In this document: piece by piece, positions 57,004 through 64,000 of the stretch | Layout: the number at the start of each line of letters is the position of its first letter | Position numbering within the stretch: position 1 is the stretch's first letter | NCBI GenBank assembly: GCA_048772705.1 | Contig: JBLWGC010000035.1 | Location: forward strand, 248,001 to 312,000 | Reading direction: 5' to 3' | Length of the DNA: 64,000 nt | From: Leidyana gryllorum EB-2025a | Taxonomy: Eukaryota; Apicomplexa | The notes under the pieces: model-generated | The model's database searches: none | The model's input: the letters and a program-made list of their open reading frames with translations, nothing else | Told to the model about the DNA's origin: nothing | Position numbers and translations under genes: made by a program

Positions 57004-58439
57004 TCAATGTACGGACGCAGCTGCCAACTGCATCACAGCAATATTTGTTCTGGGAACAACGCCGTCTGCCAAGAACTTCAGCCGCTCTTCCACCTGCTCC
57101 TTCATCAAATGGCCATAAGCAGCGCGTCTGGCCTGGTCATCGGTACTGGTGAAAGCGTCTATTCTTGCGGCCATAGCGATCTTGTTGGCCAGATAACGAG
57201 AGATACGGCCCTTGTTTTTGGTCGAAGCCCGGCCAATGAACGAGGACTGGAACAACAGACCATATTTCGGCGTTGGACCACGAGCCTTGAGAGCACGGAA
57301 CAGGGCCTTCTCGGCACCCAGAATTTGTACAGTGCTGCTGGGAGCCTTGGCGAGGTTTGTGAGACCTCCCGCTTGAGTGATCAAACGAGCAGCCAGAGTT
57401 TCACCCGTGAGAGCCTTGAGATTCGGGGCCACCAACTCCATCTTATCGGACAGATACTCTCCCAAATTACGTCTCTGGTCGGCCACCTTGATGACTTGCT
57501 GGGCAAAATTGCGAATGTTAATCATATCTGCCTCGTAAATGTCCTGACCCATCGTCGTCTTGAGCGCCTGCTCAATTTGGTCGACCAAATCCTCGTTTCC
57601 GTCCAATATTTCCACCAGTTTGTCCTTGTTGGCGGCGAAATCAAACTCGTCACGGACACCAATCAGAAGAGCGCACTGAGCGAATTTGGCATTATCATTG
57701 ACAATCTTGAGAAGCTCGGGGAAATGCCAGCCATACCACTCGCGAACACGCATGGCGAACTTGTTGACGGCCTTCTCGATCATATCGATCAGGGCGATTG
57801 CTTGTTGGGCGTTCTTGTCTTGACGAGCGGGATCAGACTTTATCTTGGAGCGAGAGTAGGCGTGGCCAAGACCAACTTGGTAAATGCGCGATGTCTTGGC
57901 ATCAATGGCCGGCACGAGACTGCAACAACGAAAAATGAACCCAAATCACACGAAGATTCAACACATCACTCTCAAAGTCGAACTCTACTCACCGGTCGAA
58001 ATGCATACGGCAGCAGCGGACTACTTCGTGGACATCCTTCCCATGGAAGACGGGGAACTCAGCCTTCTTGGCGATGTATTTGGCGAGATCCGAATCGGCA
58101 ATCCCCAGTTGATACTTTTTGGCCTTACGAGGCAGAGTCTGAGTCAGAAAGGCAAGCAGGAGGTCCGTGGCCTCCCCATCCCGCACAGCATTGATGTTCT
58201 CCAGCGCTTCCTCTGCGTTCTTGAACGGAAGCCAGCCCTTACTGGTCAAAGCTTCGGCAAAACTGATACCATCATATACATACGCCACCAATCAATACTT
58301 ACGCAGACGCATCAGCAAGAGCCTTCTGTACGCGGTCAACATCCTGCGCGATCACATCCCACTCTTTCACCAAAGCCACGCAGTATCCAGCTGCGTGCTC
58401 GAGCAAGATGTAAGTCTCCTTCGATGCTGACTTGGGCAT
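57004..58439 (-). CDS. NOP56: Nucleolar box C/D snoRNP protein NOP56
   Basis: Three exons, 58439-58303, 58262-57993 and 57919-57004, encode 440 residues. The N-terminal domain has LLEHAAGYCVALV and EEALENINAVRDG. GLGHAYSRSKIK, MRVREWYGWHFPEL and the NOP domain LVAPNLKALTGETLAARLI then ASTVQILGAEKALFRALK are diagnostic, and FIGRASTKNKGRISRYLANK with EQVEERLKFL distinguishes NOP56 from NOP58. It guides rRNA 2'-O-methylation with fibrillarin in the nucleolus. The Lys/Glu-rich tail common in animals and fungi is absent; the protein stops just after the conserved domain. Gaps to neighbours are 43 and 48 nt, all on the same strand. Confidence 0.96.
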
Positions 58440-58487
58440 CGCCGGGTTGAGGGATTTTTTATTTTGCGTTTTTGACGCAGTACCGGT

Positions 58488-59404
58488 TTAGAACTCGTCT
58501 TCCAAGTCCACAACCCTCACCTTCTCAGATTCTTTTCCTTGAACACTCCCCCGCAAAGCTTCATTGTTGTTACTATCAGTCTTAGTCTCCGATGCCACGT
58601 CTTCATTACCACCACCTCCACCACTTGTACCAGGATCACTCACCCCCGACTGTTGTGGACTGGGCACCTTCTCGGCAATCTCCTCCGCATCTCCTTTGCT
58701 CGCACTCTCCCGGGCTTTGCGCGCCTCTTGCCGCTCTGCTGCCCCTGCGTTAGCTTTCCGGATAGCCCGATTCACTTTCCGCCTATTCCGTTTCTCCGCT
58801 TTCTTCACTTGACGCTGAAGATTGGCTTGGATACGCGCCTCTCGTCTGAAATCACGTCATAGATCAGTTCTTGTCCTTCCATCAGACATATGCACACTAA
58901 CATCACGCACATAGCACAGGCACGACCCCATTCCCTTTCCGCCGCCCGCATGACCTTCATGGACACCGCGTGGTGGTAAGTACGGCCAGACGCCAAGAGA
59001 CACCAGCACGCGCGCACACGCACATCAGATATGGCTTTTGATATCCCAGATACCACACATACTTCATATAATCCTCGTAAAGGCAAGTAGAGTGTGAGCA
59101 CTTACTGTTTCTGGAAAGCTCGGGCTTCCTCTAATTCTTGCCAATCCTTCTCCATTGCTTCAACGCGGGCCATTTCTCGAGCCCGCTGTTTTCTATATAC
59201 ATGAAAGAAGTCCGAGCCAGCGCCGGCTGTGGATCCCCAAGCCGAACGAACTTTCTCAAGGAGATGGAACCCTTTGTCAGACGGGTTCGTCGGGTCGTTT
59301 CCTATGTTATCATCATCATCAGCTACTAGTCGAGGGGCATGCACTCTTGAACCATCAGGGAGTGTCACCCATTCCAGAGCTCTTCGCTCATGTTCTTCCT
59401 CCAT
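58488..59404 (-). CDS. PRKRIP1: PRKRIP1-like spliceosomal protein
   Basis: Two exons, 59404-59106 and 58845-58488, encode 218 residues. The family signature is STAGAGSDFFHVYRKQRAREMARVEAME, followed by a long Arg/Lys/Gln-rich helix (QREARIQANLQRQVKKAEKRNRRKVNRAI) that crosses the exon junction. In animals PRKRIP1 is a C-complex/C* spliceosome component and binds double-stranded RNA through this helix. The Ser/Gly/Asn-rich tail ending in DLEDEF is low-complexity and acidic. The 260-nt intron is long for this genome and lacks any open frame I trust. Only 11 nt separate its ATG from the CenH3 stop upstream. Confidence 0.85.
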
Positions 59405-59415
59405 TGAATTTTTTA

Positions 59416-59799
59416 CTATCGACCTCGAATCCTACGGGCTAGCTGGATGTCCTTCACCATCAATGTCACTCGTCTTGCATGTAACGCACACAACATAGAG
59501 TCTTCCATCAGTGCTGTCAGATACGCCTCGGCAGCTGTCTGCAAGGTCAACAAACTCTCAGCCGTAAACCGAAGCGAGTTGTTCGGAATCAAACGTAGCG
59601 AGACCTCTCGCACCAAACGAGCAAATGGCAACTTGGGTATCATCAGATCCGTTGAGTTCTGATACTTACGAATCTCCTGAACACCAATCACGCATTTTAG
59701 TTCGGACAACAACCTTTCCCTCACCCGCAACGCCCGCTGCCCGGGCTTCATACGCCTTCGACGTGTCACAGACCCTGCGGTATCCTTTGGGGGGGCCAT
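59416..59799 (-). CDS. CENH3: Histone H3 variant, probable centromeric H3 (CenH3)
   Basis: Two exons, 59799-59725 and 59676-59416, give 111 residues once a 48-nt in-frame GT-AG intron is removed; reading through it would insert 16 residues inside the invariant ALREIRKYQ motif. The histone fold is complete ([48 protein letters not shown]). Against canonical H3, loop 1 between LVREV and LRF is two residues longer, AAEAYL replaces ACEAYL, and the tail is only about 23 residues without the K4/K9/K27 contexts. Longer loop 1 and a divergent tail are CenH3 traits. It would mark centromeres for kinetochore assembly. A replication-independent H3 variant is the alternative. Confidence 0.85.
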   Translation of the reverse strand: MAPPKDTAGSVTRRRRMKPGQRALRVRERLLSELKCVIGVQEIRKYQNSTDLMIPKLPFARLVREVSLRLIPNNSLRFTAESLLTLQTAAEAYLTALMEDSMLCALHARRVTLMVKDIQLARRIRGR

Positions 59800-59812
59800 A
59801 ATTCACAAATAA

Positions 59813-60307
59813 ATGCTAGCTTCAGACATCCTCAATCGCTTTCTTCGCAGAAGACACCGTGCCAAGAAACACAACAACCCATCACTGCCCTCCCCACTCC
59901 AACCCCACATGCTGCCGCTCCTGGTACAGACAACACCCGACAATGTTCAAGTGATCTCAGCCATCGTCGACACGGGAAGCACACACTCCTGCTTGCCCTC
60001 GTCGTTGCTGTCAACACTCACTGAAACTTCTCCCCACCGTGTAAAACTCAGAGCCTTTGACGATCGACTCGTTCATCTACCCACTGTCAGACTCAGATGC
60101 ACCTACCTCGATCTCCCCAACTCCCCACCATTCACTATCAACAACTTCGTTGTTAGTACTAATGATGCTATCATTGGACTGGATCTCATCCTCAAACTTA
60201 ATCTCCACATCACATCGAAGGGCGTCATTAACCCTTCCACACATAACTGCGTCTCTATTACAAAAGCGGATGATGTTGATCTACAACAACTTCTAATAAA
60301 TTCTTGA
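59813..60307 (+). CDS. Standalone retropepsin-like aspartic protease domain protein
   Basis: A single frame of 164 residues. AIVDTGSTHSCLPSSLL near residue 50 is the retroviral-type aspartic protease active-site loop, and IIGLDLILKLNL near residue 118 is the matching second-half glycine loop of a homodimeric retropepsin. No zinc knuckle, reverse transcriptase or integrase surrounds it, so it is either the last piece of a retroelement or a domesticated protease (Ddi1-like proteins use the same fold, but no ubiquitin-like domain is present). Its ATG is 13 bp from the divergent CenH3 ATG. Confidence 0.75.
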   Translation: MLASDILNRFLRRRHRAKKHNNPSLPSPLQPHMLPLLVQTTPDNVQVISAIVDTGSTHSCLPSSLLSTLTETSPHRVKLRAFDDRLVHLPTVRLRCTYLDLPNSPPFTINNFVVSTNDAIIGLDLILKLNLHITSKGVINPSTHNCVSITKADDVDLQQLLINS

Positions 60308-61866
60308 CAAATCAAAACGAAGGCACGAAATGAAACCTCCGACTTAGAACTAACTATAGCTCACATATCCGGACAAAAATGGGAGGACTCTCCTGAGGAT
60401 CTTTTCGTCCCCTCAATTTCTTCCTCCTTATCTTCACATTTCTTATTTCTTCCCCGCCTATTTTTGGTACACAAACCGCACCACTCGCTCGCTAGATCCC
60501 ATCCGAGCAAACTAGTTGACTTCCTGAATAGGTCCTCATCTAAACTTCTTCTCGTAATGCTAGACATTCCGCTTGGGCTCGCCTGTGCGGCAGCCAGTGG
60601 TCGTTCAGACATTGATAGGTGCTATGTCATTGTGGCAGACAATTGTGACTGTGCGAAACTCAATAGTGATTCGTCAGATTCAGTTTCGTCAGTCATTTCT
60701 AGCTATCTAAGATAGGCACACTTCGAGCAAACTCAGCCTCCTGTACTGGACAAGACAGCACGATACTGCCACACACAACACAGACATCTACCAATCTCGA
60801 AAGAGATCGATTGTCACCGATTCATGCACTGTGCTTCGACCTCTTGAAGAAGAAGTAGCACACAGCATTCACGACTCCGAATCCCTTGCGATTGTGTACA
60901 ATGTCGGACGATGCAGGAGTTGTGCGCTCCTACTTCGTACAGAGATGGCCGACACTCTCTTTGGGGACTCGAAGGGTGGCAGCTAGATTTCTTCATGCAG
61001 GAGAAGTGCGAAGATCGAAGGTAGGCCTTCAAACTCCGCCTGCAATGTGGCGGACGGTGAGATCACAAATGACCAATGAATAGACGGCAGCTTTCACCGA
61101 CATCTTTCCAAGCAGTAGTGACGCATCTCAATGATGAGGTCTGTGCTTCGCCGTATTTCAAGCAAACATGTGCCTGGAACGTCACCGCCACTCGTGTTCC
61201 GGCACAAAGTTGAACGTTGCTCTCCCTTGTCGAGATGAACTCTGTCAACTGGACAGTGATCCTGGTAGACCTCTTGCACACATCGTGAAGTGCTCGTAAA
61301 GTCAACACAGACCTGACTCCATCTGCTCGATTGAGTGCACCATGGGTTGACCGATAACACTTGTCTTTTCAATCGATCGAGAAAATATTCTTGCGGCTTT
61401 AGATTTCCTTATCTGTAGCACCAGCGACGGATTTGAAGAGCAGCGAATTGGCACGGATGGATTTGGATTTGGATGAGGGCGAGGTTTGAGGGGGTGATCT
61501 TGCAGACTGGGAGGGGTGAAGACTGCGTAGAATCTGCGATTCACACAACAGTTTCGGCCAATAAGAACGTGAAATGGAGGGGAGGTAGTCCACGGAGCAA
61601 TAATGAGGAAGAAATGTCGCTTGTTACGACACCCTCCTTGACTTGGCTTATATAACAAATCGATGTATCGGGGAAAATCAGATCAGTCGATATTTTCATC
61701 GATCTTGTCTGTCCCCGGGCATTGTAGATCGGAGCCCTCTTTGGGTCACTTAGCTGCCAAACACGACTTGGATACGAAACCACGTTCGTCTCCAAGTAAT
61801 ATCTGAGCGATCATTGATGATAGTAATCGATCCTCCTCCAATGCCACGAAACCTCCGTCACCCTCT
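60308..61866. other. 1.56-kb stretch with no gene recognised
   Basis: Only short, family-less open frames on both strands. It is AT-richer than the flanks near 60300-60700. It separates the retropepsin from the cyclin gene and may contain retroelement debris or UTRs; I cannot support any coding call. Confidence 0.4.
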
Positions 61867-63285
61867 CTAACTCCAGTCGAACAAGCCCCATTTGGTGTAA
61901 TACCTCTCGAGAACACGACTCTGTAAAGACAAGCAGGATTTCATTTTGATGGCGGCTTGAACAAGACTTACCCTCTCTGGTTTGTTCCTCAAGAGCTGGG
62001 CAAGACCCCGGATGCCTGGCTTCAGATCCTCGATGGTGAAACCGGTGTAAGTAACCAACCTCTCCGGCCAGAACTCGAACTTCTCGAAGCAAGCATCCGT
62101 GTTAATGACCTTAACTGCGAGCGCAAGAGCGGCAGCGGCCAGCTTTGAGTTTGGCATCCCTTTCAACGGATTGTCATGTCCTTGAGCGAAGAGCGCCATG
62201 CCGAGAAGGAAAGATCCGAGTTCTGTATACGCCTCTTTGTACATCGGCCAGTTACCCACAGCGACATATCGCTCAAGGAACTCGGGCGCACAAGGTGGGT
62301 TGGGAGGGTCGACAAGAACCTTCAACGACTGACTTTCCAGATCGTTTATCCTCTTGACCGACTTATCCGGAACCACTTCGCTCATGTACACGGCGGAACG
62401 CCACACATGTAGAGGATCAAAGCGGAAGCGCTCGGATTTCTCCCAGCATTCTTCGACCTTGATGGCATGACGGAGGGCGGTGATCACCGTGGACGCAAAG
62501 ATCTCGCTTGTGAGCTCCTTCTCGCGATTCTTGACGCGGTCAAGGATCAGACGGTTGACATTGAGCAGACAGAGGTGGATGGTCTTTTCATGTAGCGTGT
62601 GCGACACGGCGTAGTTGAAGACACTCTGAACAGCCATCTGTCTGAACTTCTCCATCGGACTGTCCACCGGATAACTCAGTGCGAACACCTCAGCATCAAG
62701 CTTCTTCTCGCTGACGAGCCATTCTTGGTACATGTTCTCAGCGTAGTTTTGAACGGCTGCCATGCGAGGATTTGCACGTCCAATGAGATGAGCGTCGAAT
62801 GAGGAAATGAAGTCATTCATGTCGATTCGATGACGCCCCGGGGTGACGATGTAGTCGCTGCCACCAGGACTTTTCCACAACTCGGCTTTCGGTACTGTTG
62901 TCGGTGGCGCACTCAAAAACGGAGTTGCTGCTGGGTTCAAGCTACCCGAGTTCAGTCTGCATAGCTCAGCTGAGGGGCATGGAGCTTGCGGGGCAGCTCC
63001 TGGGATTCTGGACTCGCGTTCAATGCCGAACTTGAGTCTTCGGCGTCGACCAGCGGTGTTGCGTTCCCCTTTGGGAGAGATGATGCTGGGTTTGGTAGTA
63101 CGCTTGTGAACCTTGACTTTGCCGGAACTTGACTGTCCAGGCGAACAGGAAGCGGTGGTGGAACGGGACCATACTCTTTGATGAGGAAGGGTGTTGTTGG
63201 TGATTGTGAGGGAGTGTTGCTTCATTCCAGGGACGGGGTTGATGAGGTAGGATGCTTCAGCTGCCTTGCGAGTGCGTCCTGCCAT
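61867..63285 (-). CDS. Mitotic-type (A/B-like) cyclin
   Basis: Two exons, 63285-61972 and 61920-61867, separated by a 51-nt in-frame intron, encode 455 residues; unspliced, the frame would add 17 residues near the end. The first ~165 residues are basic and disordered, with PKGERNTAGRRRRLKFG. The N-terminal cyclin box starts around YAENMYQEWLVSEKKL and includes RQMAVQSVFNYAVSHTL. The C-terminal box shows YTELGSFLLGMALF, SKLAAAALALAVKV and WPERLVTYTGFTIEDLKPGI, a pattern seen in A/B cyclins. It should activate a CDK. No clear RxxL destruction box was found in the basic tail; RVWSRS and RRRRL are weak alternatives. Confidence 0.8.
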   Translation of the reverse strand: MAGRTRKAAEASYLINPVPGMKQHSLTITNNTLPHQRVWSRSTTASCSPGQSSSGKVKVHKRTTKPSIISPKGERNTAGRRRRLKFGIERESRIPGAAPQAPCPSAELCRLNSGSLNPAATPFLSAPPTTVPKAELWKSPGGSDYIVTPGRHRIDMNDFISSFDAHLIGRANPRMAAVQNYAENMYQEWLVSEKKLDAEVFALSYPVDSPMEKFRQMAVQSVFNYAVSHTLHEKTIHLCLLNVNRLILDRVKNREKELTSEIFASTVITALRHAIKVEECWEKSERFRFDPLHVWRSAVYMSEVVPDKSVKRINDLESQSLKVLVDPPNPPCAPEFLERYVAVGNWPMYKEAYTELGSFLLGMALFAQGHDNPLKGMPNSKLAAAALALAVKVINTDACFEKFEFWPERLVTYTGFTIEDLKPGIRGLAQLLRNKPERVSLVQAAIKMKSCLSLQSRVLERYYTKWGLFDWS

Positions 63286-64000
63286 CCTAAGAAGTGGTAA
63301 GATAAGAATGAATGTCTATTCGAGTAGGAAAAGTGTCTTCCAGGGGGACATAAGTGTGCGACGCGTCTCTGCACACACGCAATTTAAACACAGCCGGCCT
63401 TGGGGTTTACGTTCGGCCGGACCGAAAAGGATTGGATATAATTTATCGGTCTCAGTCCCTCAACGATCTATTTGAAATGTATCTTAAGTGCCAAGATCCC
63501 AGGTGCAAGTCGGCCTTCAAAAAGGAAGTAATGAGCCTAGTTACATCGGGCGCTTGCTTGACGAGTTATCGGGAGCTGGTATTTGAGACATCAGGATGAG
63601 TGGAGGGCTGGGGCTGAATGCTGAGTGCTGAGTGCTCAATATGTGCGAGGTCCTAAACGGTTTGCTAAAAAATCAAGGGTTGCTAGTGGGGAGCTGGGCG
63701 ACGAATCGACTTTTCGCCATGCTGGATTTGGCTGGAATGGGTGTGTACGACCTGAATCAAACACTGGTGACTCACTTGGGCGAAGAAGTCTGTTCCAGTC
63801 GGCCGGACTGCCGACGGCGTTTTCATTGGGGTTATTATTGACTGGTGGGGAAGTACCTCGATATCTCGGGGGTGCTTTGATGGGAGTAGGCGTTCGCTGA
63901 TGGCTCAAAGATCGATCGTGGGCACCTGTAGTGGTCAAGAGTGGTTTCAGAAAGGCTCTAGCTCGGCTAAGGCGCTGTTGCCACGGAGGTTGATGGGGTG
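63286..64000. other. Right-edge stretch, unresolved
   Basis: Divergent from the cyclin gene. Open plus-strand frames at 63632-63841 (NMCEVLNGLLKNQGLLVGSWA, ending FHWGYY) and 63354-63599 could be exons of a gene continuing past the window, but splice-linked frames could not be established and no family was recognised. Confidence 0.3.

Noticed and set aside
59677-59724. A 16-residue insertion in the histone H3 variant
   Set aside because: The segment has perfect GT-AG ends, typical intron length, and its removal restores the conserved ALREIRKYQ motif.

Overview
The window looks like a gene-dense nuclear locus from a protist. A Perkinsus-type alveolate is my best guess. This is inference from very short GT-AG introns (often exactly 43 nt), tightly packed genes on both strands, a CDPK-like kinase with an acylation-type N-terminus, and a tandem family of secreted subtilisin-like proteases of the kind known from Perkinsus. 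No rRNA or tRNA was seen. Exon models were built by eye from splice sites, frame continuity and family alignment; nearly all multi-exon models sum to an exact codon count.

1-8.4 kb is accessory DNA. It holds a 5'-proximal Ty3/gypsy-type Gag-Pol reading leftward off the window edge, abutting a tandem array of an F-box-like gene: one copy truncated at its 3' end by the retroelement junction, one intact, one decayed.

8.4-27 kb is mostly housekeeping. It contains a very divergent Hsp70-like protein, an MDP-1 phosphatase, eEF1B-beta, an eIF4G-like MIF4G protein, a small unknown gene, a membrane thioredoxin, a CDPK-like kinase lacking EF hands, two unknown proteins, a TLDc protein, a Gag-like ORF, beta-COP (11 exons) and a redox-dead PDI-like protein ending in KEEL. 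Two convergent pairs overlap at their stop codons.

27.1-44.1 kb is an array of seven same-strand subtilases (S1-S7), about 2.3 kb each. All share a 3-exon core with a near-invariant 432-nt second exon and a novel-looking N-terminal region. Most share an upstream G-rich/GCATGC box 16 nt before the ATG. S5 is a pseudogene. S3-S7 end in hydrophobic, anchor-like tails; S1 and S2 do not.

44.1-64 kb is rich in nuclear and chromosome-biology genes: a Noc1/CEBPZ ribosome-biogenesis factor, a Scc2/NIPBL-like cohesin loader with a PHD finger, a PLC that has lost its catalytic residues, NOP56, PRKRIP1, a probable centromeric histone H3, an orphan retropepsin and a mitotic-type cyclin. PLC, NOP56, PRKRIP1 and CenH3 are co-oriented with gaps of only 43, 48 and 11 nt, which fits polycistronic transcription resolved by spliced-leader trans-splicing (established for Perkinsus and dinoflagellates, not shown here).
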